Notes: a model not told the origin generated them from the letters alone. DNA of 13,087 nt from Larix sibirica (GCA_004151065.3 NWUY0300068238.1:8335-21421); one strand, 5' to 3'; counted from the stretch's first letter, positions 1-7,840 are shown. Program-made: numbers and translations.

Positions 1-61
1 CAATTTAATAATTAATTAATTCCTTTCTATTCTCCACTATAGCCTACGGGAACTAAATAGG

Positions 62-905
62 CTAATAAGTTGTCCCCATGGTGGTCATCCGGAAAGGGAC
101 ATGACAGTATTCCATCTTACTAAACTTGCCACTGTTTTCCAAGCTGCCCATGTTCTCCCAAGGATAAACAAGCATGCAACCTGGAATAGGTGGGGGGAGG
201 ACATATTTTAGCCCAAGCCAAAGCCCCTTGAATGTTGCCAACATGCTGAGCAGTTAGCAACCAATGATGCAACAACACTTGCCAAGGAGTGATCCCCTTC
301 AAGCAGCACACCATCCATTTGGTAGCAAGGATGCACCCCTGGGTAGCCACATCAATCCATCCTAGACCCCCTTATACTTGGGCATGATACACACGTCCCA
401 TGGGACCATTGGAAGGCCCACCTCTCCACCATTCTTTGACCATTGATAAGATTTCAAAATGATTCAAGTGTCGAGACAGAGCTTGACTTGGTAACCAACA
501 GGAGATATGGTAGATGCGAGAAGCCTGAAGAATCCGCCCAACCACTGTTAGTTTCCCTGCAAATGGAAAGTCTTTATAATGCTAGAAGTGAAGCTTGTTT
601 TGAAGTTGTTGAAGACACTAGTCCCACATAGCAATAAGCAAGAGACCATTTTCAAAAGGTATGCCAAGATATTGCACAATGATCCTCAGCTGAATGAAAG
701 TCCTAGTTGCATGAACCCAATGAGGCGAATTGTCCAATCTGTTCATCCAAAAGTTTGTCTTATGATCACTGACCATTGCACTTGAAGCAGCATAGAAAAG
801 ATCCATACATGCCTGAGCACCATCTACGAGTCGTTGTCCATTCAAACTAATGGGAGATAGTTATCTGCAATGTGATTATGAACCATCTCTGACATGATTG
901 TTATG
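62..905 (-). pseudogene. Decayed LINE (non-LTR retrotransposon) ORF2 fragment, end of RT and downstream region
   Basis: Read on the minus strand, this is the end of a LINE reverse transcriptase and the conserved stretch after it. In order: IADN at 871-860, which sits where the catalytic (Y/F)ADD box is expected and would have the second Asp changed to Asn; SAMVSDHKTNFW; VQYLGIPF; then MWD followed by a TAG at 618-620; a thumb-like stretch containing AGKLTVVGRIL and ISCWLPS, with a second TAG at 582-584; WDVCIMPK; GGLGWIDVATQG; KWMVCCLKG. Both TAGs fall where Trp is expected, so TGG-to-TAG decay is likely. The frame shifts between 860 and 845, shifts near 405, returns near 371, and shifts again between about 244 and 120. 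The RT core before IADN and any ORF1 were not recognised. LINE class is well supported by motif order; the conifer-like flavour is recall. It is a dead, truncated copy whose 3' end points to position 1. Confidence 0.85.
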
Positions 906-1063
906 TTTTGGTGTAGTCTCCATCATTTGGCAATTTTAGTGTATAGGCTCCCATTCATCATCATTCTTGTTGGTTTCTAACCTTAGCTGCATACAATTGG
1001 ACTTTTGGATCTGGATGTAGATCTGCTAGTTTTTTTGAAAAGTCAAGATCTGAATATGAAAAA

Positions 1064-1068
<5 letters not shown>

Positions 1069-1102
<34 letters not shown>
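1069..1102. repeat. (TA)17 microsatellite
   Basis: An uninterrupted TA dinucleotide run preceded by an A tract at 1059-1067. It lies just beyond the LINE remnant; 906-1068 holds nothing else I recognise. Confidence 0.95.
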
Positions 1103-1111
<9 letters not shown>

Positions 1112-1201
1112 TTCAAATAAATTTGTATACAAAACGAAATGATATTTTATGATCTTTCACAATGTCACATAATCAACCATCCATACTTCATCACAATTTG
1201 A

Positions 1202-1205
<4 letters not shown>

Positions 1206-1232
<27 letters not shown>
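1206..1232. repeat. (AT)13 microsatellite
   Basis: A second AT dinucleotide run about 100 bases from the first, followed at 1264-1300 by loose CATATA repeats. Both are likely to vary in length between individuals. Confidence 0.93.
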
Positions 1233-1237
<5 letters not shown>

Positions 1238-1800
1238 ATATTTTTTAGAGAAAGTGTCACTGACATATGCATATACATATACATATCCATTATCCATATA
1301 AAATTAATTTTTTTTAATGATTATGTCGAATTTGTTATGTTTCTTAATGGTTAAATTATGTTGTGATGTTTAACATGGTGGACTTGGTTAACAATGGTTG
1401 GCCATTTGACATAACTATGATAACCATTGAGGAACATAATTATTTAACATAAGTTAAGTACGATGAGCATCATAATGTGACAAAACAATTCATGTTTAGG
1501 TTGAGGAATGTCACAATGTTATCATGGAACAATTAAGTAAGATAATAGGTTGACATAAGTCAATCGAGATAAACATTAATATAGATAAAACAATATTTTA
1601 ATTTTCTTTGTGTCACAATGTCACATAATCAACCATCCTTATTCAAGAACAACCATTGTCAATGATTGTTAATGAATTTATTGTCTTTGGGTCATAATGT
1701 CACATAAGAAATCATTTGTAGTTTATCACAATCTCACATAATCATTGGTGAATATTACAATGTGACAGAACAATTAACATAATAAGTTGACGTAAGTCAA

Positions 1801-1839
1801 TCGAGATCAGAACCCTTTGCTCTAAATTCAACCATGTTA
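1801..1839 (+). repeat. Half copy of a foldback element, inverted relative to 3206-3244
   Basis: The reverse complement of this stretch matches 3206-3244 at all but about one position (a C/T difference in the AAAGGGTT(C/T)TGATC part). It carries one arm (TTTGCTCTA) of the hairpin at 3221-3286 but not the other. It directly follows the second Z module, so it may have inserted there or recombined with it. Confidence 0.75.
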
Positions 1840-2045
1840 AATGTGAAGGTTCCTCACATGCAAGAGTTCGCTGAGTCTTTTCCCATAAAACCATATTATA
1901 TTTGCTTTTTGTCACAATGTCATTTTTAGATATCATAATAAAAATAATATTTTCTTTAACAATTATGTCGAATTTGTGACATTCAACATGGTGGATTTGG
2001 TTAACAATGGTTGGCCATGTTATTGAAATATTAAGTATATTGAGA

Positions 2046-2090
2046 GGGGGAGTGAATTAGTATACTCTAGATATAGTGATTCACTCCCCT
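2046..2090. repeat. Inverted repeat with 11-bp arms
   Basis: GGGGAGTGAAT at 2047-2057 is the reverse complement of ATTCACTCCCC at 2079-2089, with a 21-base spacer containing GTATAC and TCTAGA. The GAGAGGGGG(A)GTGAAT motif resembles sequence I recall at plant LTR-element ends, but no matching second terminus was found here, so that link is inference. Confidence 0.75.
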
Positions 2091-2135
2091 GATGTATTGT
2101 GCCCTGTGATTCTAAGAATCCCAGGGCACAACATC
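2091..2135. repeat. Near-perfect short hairpin
   Basis: TTGTGCCCTG (2097-2106) pairs perfectly with CAGGGCACAA (2122-2131). Inside it, GATTC pairs with GAATC around a TAA loop. Outside it, GATG pairs with CATC across a two-base bulge. It abuts the inverted repeat at 2046-2090. It is too short for a typical plant miRNA precursor. A foldback transposon end or a rho-like structural relic are both possible; function unknown. Confidence 0.8.
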
Positions 2136-3205
2136 TGGATATGTAATTCTTTGGTCCAGAACCTCCATAAACACTTTCAATCTCCACTTATAAAATATAA
2201 ACAACTAGCCAAGATGCAAAAAATCCAAGGAACACCACCACATCATTACCAACTGATTTTCTTCCACTTACAAACATTGCAAAGGACATATACCATAAAT
2301 CCTTGATATCACTTACAACTCATCCATCCTAAAGTGCCTAAAGTGCCATTAAAGGTAAAAGCTTTGTGATGGCTTCCCATTTCTTCTTAGCAAGGGAAAA
2401 ATTTGAGATTGTGCACTATACGAATGCAAGACCACTAACCCAGCTTAAACACACCACTATAAATTTCAACCATATGGCTAACATAAAAAAACATGAACCA
2501 TGCTACAAAATATACCACTATATTAGAAATCCAAATTGATTCTAAAGCATTCTCTATTCAAAGGTCGATGTCTAAAAAGCTCATGCCAAAATAACTAGCT
2601 AGGATGAAGGGTATTCGACAATAATTCCTAGACGAGACCACTGCCCCTAAACTGCACTTAAATGAAATTCAATGTAATGTACCGCAAAACCTTGCCACCA
2701 TCCATAATTCCATCCATCCTAAGTAATTACTTACCATTAAAGATTCATTTAAGAAGGAAATTCAACGATCTCTAAAGTCTTAAGCAGATTAATTTCAAAG
2801 ACCGCTTCAGACAATTTTAAAAACGTGCTCCACATATTGTACCTATACAAAAAGGGAACTTACCCACTTTTTTTTCAACCAGACCTTATAACTAATCCCC
2901 ATTAACAAAAATGATTTCTAAAGAGCACGGCTAAAAGAAACCAAGCACATGAAATCTAATTTGCTTCACACTTCTTCCCTGTAACCACACTATATCAACA
3001 CCTGGAAAACACAAAAGGGATCGCAAAGATGCATGCTTACATTTTTTTTCTACCAAGGTTAAAATGCATGCCACGTCCATGTAATTTTTTTTCCCAAGGA
3101 AATAGTAGAAGGAAATGTTACTGTAATATGTTTACAGCTTAAAAAAACAAAATTTCCAAAATCCTCACAAAATCCTCACACCACCAGATCCAACCCACCA
3201 ACCTA
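2136..3205. other. AT-rich intergenic DNA, no gene seen
   Basis: Only short unconvincing frames with no recognisable domain were found. Small local duplications occur, for example a 9-base direct repeat at 2331-2348 (TAAAGTGCC twice) and AAAATCCTCAC twice near 3158-3179. No tRNA, promoter or retroelement signature was identified. Confidence 0.6.
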
Positions 3206-3290
3206 TAACATGGTTGAATTTAGAGCAAAGGGTTTTGATCTCGAGGGCAGCCTCGCAGAACGAAACCATCTTAACCATTTGCTCTACCCT
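3206..3290 (-). mobile_element. Foldback/SINE-like element with tRNA-type A-box
   Basis: On the minus strand it begins GGGTAGAGCAAATGG (3289-3275), which resembles a pol III A-box and matches the head of the clearer SINE at 9804-9842. It then runs through a GC-rich stretch to a weak B-box-like GAGATCAAAACCC. Three nested pairings are visible: 3221-3229 with 3278-3286 (9 bp), 3231-3235 with 3263-3267 (5 bp), and 3242-3246 with 3251-3255 (5 bp), giving one long imperfect hairpin. No clear target-site duplication or poly(A) tail was found. It is either an old tRNA-derived SINE remnant or a small foldback element. It lies about 75 bases past the putative poly(A) signal of the 3560-4279 gene. Confidence 0.4.
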
Positions 3291-3365
3291 TGACTAAATT
3301 AGATGTAAACTTAAGTGAGCATAACAGTTTAAATTACATGCCATCAATAATAATATTGATTTAAA

Positions 3366-3371
3366 TTTATT
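3366..3371 (-). terminator. Putative poly(A) signal (AATAAA) for the 3560-4279 gene
   Basis: TTTATT on the plus strand reads AATAAA on the minus strand, about 190 bases past the stop codon. TGTGTTC and TTGTGTGAATGG lie upstream of it and could act as far-upstream elements. This fits a 3' UTR of about 200 bases. No transcript evidence is available. Confidence 0.45.
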
Positions 3372-3500
3372 TAATTTAAAATGAACACAGACCCAGATTT
3401 ACCATGATTTCCCAACCGGGTTAAATCCATTCACACAATACAGCTTTCACAGTTTTAAAAGGGAATAACTGGAGAATAAAACTGCATTGTAGGCTGTAAT

Positions 3501-3567
3501 CTTTGTACTTTACAATCAATCATGCTTTTTACATGCATTACCAGGCAAAGCTTTGTACTTTACAATC
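3501..3567. repeat. 17-bp direct repeat spanning the stop codon of the gene
   Basis: CTTTGTACTTTACAATC occurs at 3501-3517 and again at 3551-3567, exactly 50 bases apart. The second copy contains the TAA stop (3560-3562) and the last codon of the minus-strand gene. The rest of the two 50-base intervals do not match, so this is not a simple 50-bp duplication. Confidence 0.9.
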
Positions 3568-4279
3568 CTTGTCCACTGTCTCTCACATGTTGGATTGGTC
3601 TACTCTCACTCCAAACGTCATAAAACTGGACTCCACAGGAAATTCCAAATTCATCTTGCTGTGTAGATTCAAAATCACTTTGAATGACTGGATGTTCATT
3701 CAAATGTGGAATATCATCCTCCCACAGAGACCCATAGAAAACTTCAGTAGTCTCAGCATAATCATACACGGCATCGGAATACATAATATAGGGCATTGAA
3801 TCTCCATGGATATGGTTGATGACGATTCCAAGTTCGTGAGCAGTAATAAGGTCTATTAAGAAACCTAGCTCTGCGCCAACATCGTCGTAACACGTGAAGT
3901 CCCATATATCAGGCGTCGCCGAGGTACATTCGGTACACCCGTCGGCAGTTAATTGGCCTTGCAGGTTAATCGAATCCTTCTCATCGGTGGACTCAATATT
4001 ATGATCTGTTTGGGCCTTCAACCGAATTTCATCTTCCAGAGAATTTATAACCCCGTTGATCCCAACGTCGGTTTCTTCTGGGTTACTGCCATTGTTATCC
4101 ATATTATCGATCTTGTCGAGCAACGACATAAGAGCAGAGTCGTGAGCTAACGTTCTGTTGTCGGTTCGCTTCTCGTTTGGCAAAGCGAATCCAGCATTGC
4201 AATAGTCGTCTCTCTTTCTCTTATTCTGATAAACTTGTGACGAGCCTCCCATCTCCCCAAAATGCCACAGAAAAGACAT
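3560..4279 (-). CDS. Uncharacterised plant-specific acidic protein, probably nuclear
   Basis: A single uninterrupted frame of 239 residues, by far the longest in the window. Visible parts: a basic patch KRKRDD (residues 20-25), a candidate nuclear localisation signal; ALMSLLDKIDNMDNN (49-63); INGVINSLEDEI (74-85); ATPDIWDF (121-128); ELGFLIDLITAHELGI (137-152); an acidic, aromatic C-terminal half with SLWEDDIP (184-191) and VQFYDVWSES (217-226). No signal peptide, membrane span or enzyme motif is seen. The order basic patch, LMSLLD, NGV..SLE.EI, ELG..(7-9)..ELGI resembles a small family of uncharacterised land-plant proteins that I recall but cannot name reliably. There are two possible starts: ATG at 4279, and an in-frame ATG at 4252 giving MGGSSQVYQ and 230 residues. 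The second has the stronger context (G at -3, G at +4) and fits the recalled N-terminus better. Promoter signals and CpG retention support a live gene. Function unknown. Confidence 0.8.
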   Translation of the reverse strand: MSFLWHFGEMGGSSQVYQNKRKRDDYCNAGFALPNEKRTDNRTLAHDSALMSLLDKIDNMDNNGSNPEETDVGINGVINSLEDEIRLKAQTDHNIESTDEKDSINLQGQLTADGCTECTSATPDIWDFTCYDDVGAELGFLIDLITAHELGIVINHIHGDSMPYIMYSDAVYDYAETTEVFYGSLWEDDIPHLNEHPVIQSDFESTQQDEFGISCGVQFYDVWSESRPIQHVRDSGQGL

Positions 4280-4360
4280 ACTTACAACAGAGAGCTTATT
4301 TGCAATTAATTGGGTTCTTGGAGGTTTGAAGTTTGAACTTCACACCACCTGGTCATGCAA

Positions 4361-4367
4361 TTTATAG
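4361..4367 (-). promoter_or_regulatory. TATA box of the 3560-4279 gene
   Basis: The minus strand reads CTATAAATTG here. Transcription would be expected to start near 4330-4335, giving a 5' UTR of roughly 50-80 bases before the two candidate ATGs, a normal plant arrangement. Confidence 0.65.
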
Positions 4368-4381
4368 AAAGCTGCCGTCCC

Positions 4382-4389
4382 GCGGGAAA
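4382..4389 (-). promoter_or_regulatory. E2F-like site next to the TATA box
   Basis: The minus strand reads TTTCCCGC, an exact match to the E2F consensus TTTSSCGC, about 15 bases upstream of the TATA box. It lies in the GC-rich palindrome TCCCGCGGGA. A related TTTCCCGG lies on the plus strand nearby (4396-4403). The position suggests cell-cycle or DNA-damage-linked control, but a single 8-base match is weak alone. Confidence 0.4.
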
Positions 4390-4530
4390 GGAGTGTTTCC
4401 CGGAGAAAACCTAATCCAAATGTTTTTAATGTTTTTAGATAGGTCGAACCGCGTCGACCGACCACGAAGTCGAAATCAGTTATTTGGAGTGTTCAAATTG
4501 TAATTTGAGCGATTATAGCCGTTTTAAAAA

Positions 4531-4632
4531 ATCGGGTATTTAGTTTAACGCGGACAAAGAAAATCAGGTCTTTAGTCTGACACGGACAAAGAAACAAAGA
4601 AAATCAGGTATTTAGCCTGACACGGACAAACA
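4531..4632. repeat. Three degenerate 30-base tandem repeats in the promoter
   Basis: The unit AATC(A/G)GGT(A/C)TTTAG, then a short variable part, then AC(A/G)CGGACAAA occurs at about 4530-4560, 4561-4593 and 4601-4632, spaced about 31 and 40 bases. It lies roughly 280-380 bases upstream of the gene's start codons. On the gene strand each copy gives TTTGTCCG. A promoter-internal duplication, possibly a repeated factor site; no known element matches with confidence. Confidence 0.8.
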
Positions 4633-4689
4633 CGATTGTTAAAATTGCAAAATTGTGAAAACAATAATTTACAGGAACAATTTTAACAA

Positions 4690-4731
4690 TTTTTGTTAAA
4701 AAATCGTTTGACCGTTTTTGTTAAAAAATCG
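4690..4731. repeat. Two 17-bp direct repeats
   Basis: TTTTTGTTAAAAAATCG occurs at 4690-4706 and 4715-4731, period 25. It lies beyond the 30-base repeats on the promoter side of the gene, next to GC-rich sequence at 4770-4800. Confidence 0.9.
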
Positions 4732-4870
4732 GCAGAAAAAAGGGGCGTTTTGGTTGTCTTTTATCCTACGCGGACACGGACCCGCTCCGACATCCGCGGC
4801 ATTATGGAATATATCAGAAAATTAGGGATCGAATAAAAAAACCCCGTATTCCGTAGCGGTATCATCTGTC

Positions 4871-5335
4871 TTTATTTGCCCGAATACTAATTAGTAACTG
4901 TGTCAAAAAAATGACAAACATATAAAATGCTTTTATTTGCACGAAAACTACGGAAGAACTTAAGAAATAAAAATAGACCAATACCTAACTCCAATTTAAA
5001 AAAAATGAGAAAAGTAGACAAAGTGTCTAAGCTTTAATGGCATGAACCTATTGTTCTTATGGTTCTTGATAAGGGTGCCCTTTACTTTTTTGGGGACTTT
5101 TGAGGATGAATATCCTTAATTTGATGGATGGAAGTAAAAGTATATAACTGTTTCTGGAATTTTTGTTATTTTATACAAGCTTGCTAGCTTTAATTATGAT
5201 GTTAAGTCTTGATACTATGAGACATGACATGTTTTTTTTTCTCCGAAAAAAAGCTTTAGACAATAAGCAATATAAGATGAGTTAATAATATAAATATTCA
5301 AAAAAATTATTTGTTAATTAAAACGAAATAGAATA
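4871..5335. other. AT-rich intergenic DNA, no gene seen
   Basis: No supported frame, RNA gene or retroelement motif was found. CpG content falls away here, marking the edge of the gene-associated island. Confidence 0.6.
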
Positions 5336-5421
5336 TTATAATTAGTTTTTAACATAATATTATTTTAAAAATATAATGTTATAATTAGTTTTTAACATAA
5401 TATTATTTTAAAAATATATAC
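5336..5421. repeat. Perfect 2 x 43-bp tandem duplication
   Basis: The block beginning TTATAATTAG at 5336 and running through TATTATTTTAAAAATATA repeats from 5379 with no visible mismatch over about 40 bases. Perfect identity in such AT-rich DNA points to a recent slippage or duplication event. Confidence 0.93.
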
Positions 5422-5786
5422 ATTTCTAAAAATATAATTAAATGCTGAAAATTCTCATTAACCAACCATTGATCACTTAGTCTACTACAACCATTTGACC
5501 AATTAAAATTTAGTAATCTAATTACTTTATTTATAATCTTGTCTATGATCCATCCCTATGACTTTCTTTGACTTCATATTGACCCAACCTATAAGCCATG
5601 ATCTCGTTGACCAACATTTTATTCTTTATTTATTACATTCGTTGTGATCTTAAATGCTTCTAATTATGAGGTTAAAATGATGCCCTCATAACATAAATAA
5701 AAATATAATAAACATTCAAAACCATGAAAGAGGGAAATGCAAAAAGACAAAAAGTGTTCATTCTTATTTCTAACAGTCGACCATGG
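5422..5786. other. AT-rich intergenic DNA, no gene seen
   Basis: Nothing supportable on either strand. ACCAACCATTGATC and ACCATTTGACC near 5461-5500 faintly recall the motif of the distant 11171-12522 array, but there is no tandem arrangement here. Confidence 0.5.
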
Positions 5787-6045
5787 GGCAAGGAGAGAGG
5801 AGTTGTTGAGGAGCAAATTGGAGCAAATTGTAAATAAGAGAAGGTAGAAAGGAGATTGTGAAGAGGAGACCAAATTGTAAATATCAGAAGATCAAAGGAG
5901 ATTGTGAAGAATCGAAAAGAGAGAAAGAGGAACTTGTAAATAAGAGAAGGTAAAAAGGAGACCAAATTGTAAATAGCAAAAAGATCAAAAGAGATTGTGA
6001 AGACTGGAGAAGAGAGAAAGAGGTTGCTAAGAGGAGAGGAGAACA
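5787..6045. repeat. Purine-strand block with a duplicated ~100-bp unit
   Basis: The plus strand is almost wholly A and G apart from recurring ATTGT. A unit at about 5823-5930 (opening CAAATTGTAAATAAGAGAAGG and closing AGAGAGAAAGAGG) recurs at 5931-6023 with a gap of about 15 bases and scattered changes. GAGCAAATTG is also doubled at 5811-5830. A long pyrimidine-rich minus-strand frame across it is a by-product of composition, not a gene. Purine tracts of this kind can form triplex structures, which is inference. Confidence 0.8.
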
Positions 6046-7840
6046 ACAATCTTTATTTCTAAGGATGAGTTTTAAGTTTTTTTTGCATTTTCAATTTATT
6101 GGTTACTTTTAAATCTTTTATTTTTGTGTGCATAAAAATGAATGTGGATGTTATTGCATACCATGGAGTTAAGAGAATAAAATTATTTTGGTTTGGTTTC
6201 TCATCATACTTAGAGTTAGTGGTGTTATTTTTTTGTTTTTAGATACTCTATATATTTTGTACACAAATTCTAGTAAATCCTTTTCTTTTGTAAGGATCGG
6301 ATGGGGCATATATTTTTCTTTTGGATTTACAAATATACATCTTCATAAGAGCATGTCTCACAAGATTGTTGTTGGACATGTGTTGTACATTTTGTAGGTT
6401 CTTAGCGTAAATGGATCTAGAAGGTGCTAATTATCCCCCTCGGTTAAGGGGGCACAAGGAGTCAACACCCCCGAAAGAATTTTTTTGGTTTATTTTTTGT
6501 TCGTTTTGAGCTATTTTCAACAAATAGTTTTTTGAACCATTGCAAAATAATTCCATTTAAGGAATTTTGGTTGTAATCTAACCCAAGTTAATGGATTAGG
6601 GTTGTAATATAATTACCTAAGCCGATGTTGTTGTACATCCCTTGTGCAACTAATCCTCATCATTCTGTAGAATTTGAGAGGAAAGCATAGACAACACTTA
6701 GTGTCATTGTTTCTTTAAGTATTTGTTGGCTTTCAATTGTTCTTTTCATTTCCTTTCTTCTTTTTAGAACAAGACCATCCATTTTTCATTTCTTGCTTCC
6801 TAGAGTTTTTTAGAGGTCTTGTTTACTTTCAAGAATAATCTCTAGCGATTATAACTTCTACAGGTTTGATAAATAGTTTATTTATCTTCAAATATGATCT
6901 AGGTATTCTTTATTTTTTGTGGGCATGTCTAGCACAATGTAATGCTTCCTTCAACCAAAAATATTGAAGACCTAGTTCACGGATCTTGTGATATGACCAA
7001 AACATCAACATGGACACATTTTGAGACTTTTAACATGACAAACAATTGATAAGCTATGAATTAACATCATTGAAGTTATGAATCTCGGCTGGATTTTCAT
7101 CTTGATGGTAAACCTATGACTGGAGATTTTTGTAACTTTCATTTTCAATATTTTTGAAATTATGTCAAGAATCTTTTGAATGTATTATTTTTTTCATATG
7201 CATTCAATACCAAAAAATGATATAGTCATTCACAATTTTATCCACTTGTTTTATCACATTCCTGTTAAACCCTTGAATAATATGGAAAACATCAGTGATG
7301 ATATCTTCAAATTATTAACCCTTTGTTGCCACAAACAAAGAACACATGACCATCTATATCAATGATAAATTATATTTTCAAGATGCATGTCCTCACCATT
7401 GTTCTATTGGAATTTATATTTGTATTATTGTTGATTTATGGCTAAACGTAGTCCTTATGTTTAACTACTCTTTCTAACTCAATTTTCCTTTAAATCTTAC
7501 TATATAGAATTGCAATAGTATATGCTATATAAATTTTGAAAAGTGAATCAATATATGCATCGTTGGAAAATAGAATTAGTGCATGCAACAATAAATGTTC
7601 TATGCTTTAATTACATTCAAATCTCTAGCATTGAGATATTTATGGATATTTTATAATTGACGAACTGTCAATTGCATCAAGGAGCTAATATGTTGAGAAA
7701 TGCTTGTTAATCACATTCATTGATGCTTGAATTGTCAGTATCTACCCATAAAATTCACTTAGGTTTTAAATTTATATGCCTTTGCTTCTTTAAATGGAAA
7801 CTTACTTGGTGTTGATGACTCATATTCTTTGAAATTTACA
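6046..7840. other. Intergenic DNA, no gene seen; one G/C hairpin
   Basis: AT-rich with no convincing coding frame. One short inverted repeat, CCCCCT (6435-6440) with AGGGGG (6447-6452), lies in the most GC-rich patch, beside GTCAACACCCCCGAAAG. The stretch 6570-6700 (GGATTAGGGTTGTAATATAA and onward to TTTGAGAGGAAAG) has a texture like plant LTR sequence, but no primer-binding site, polypurine tract or second LTR was found, so no element is called. Confidence 0.5.

Larger units (their letters stand above)
1158..2018. repeat. Mosaic of shuffled degenerate repeats (X, Y, Z modules)
   Basis: Three short modules recur in mixed order. X is 25 bases at 1158-1182, found again identically at 1614-1638, with decayed copies near 1690, 1728 and 1911. 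Y is a block containing TTATGTCGAATTTGT (1321-1335 and 1963-1977) followed by a 34-base stretch at 1372-1405 that recurs at 1985-2018 with one mismatch. Z is TTGACATAAGTCAATCGAGAT at 1551-1571, recurring at 1787-1807 with one mismatch. The order X-Y-Z-X-Z-X-Y suggests an old tandem array that was duplicated and partly deleted. No coding frame follows the modules. Parent element unknown. Confidence 0.7.
3780..4870. other. CpG-retaining island over the gene's 5' two thirds and promoter
   Basis: By eye CpG dinucleotides are frequent here (for example GAACCGCGTCGACCGACC near 4446 and CGTCGCCGAGG near 3913) and scarce in almost all the rest of the window. In plants, long-methylated repeat DNA loses CpG by deamination, so retention points to a stretch kept unmethylated, in keeping with a working gene. 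Counts were not computed. Confidence 0.6.

Noticed and set aside
443-845. Plus-strand open frames over the left end
   Set aside because: They are antisense to the LINE remnant, whose minus-strand motifs account for the sequence.
2091-2135. miRNA precursor
   Set aside because: The hairpin is only about 45 nt with a 3-base loop, too short to carry a 21-nt duplex in the usual plant layout.
3503-3799. 98-codon plus-strand open frame
   Set aside because: It overlaps the 3' end of the minus-strand gene and shows no motif; it is an antisense shadow.
3953-4150. 65-codon plus-strand open frame
   Set aside because: It lies fully within the minus-strand gene and is a shadow frame.
4280-4288. GTAAGT just upstream of the first ATG as a 5' UTR splice donor
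   Set aside because: The nearest acceptor before the coding blocks would leave an intron of only about 28 bases, too short; the frame is intact without splicing.
5672-6049. 125-codon minus-strand open frame
   Set aside because: It is a pyrimidine-strand reading of the purine-rich repeat block, giving a low-complexity F/L/S-rich peptide with duplicated segments and no promoter.
6570-6720. LTR of a retrotransposon
   Set aside because: Texture is suggestive, but no paired LTR, primer-binding site, polypurine tract or target duplication was found.
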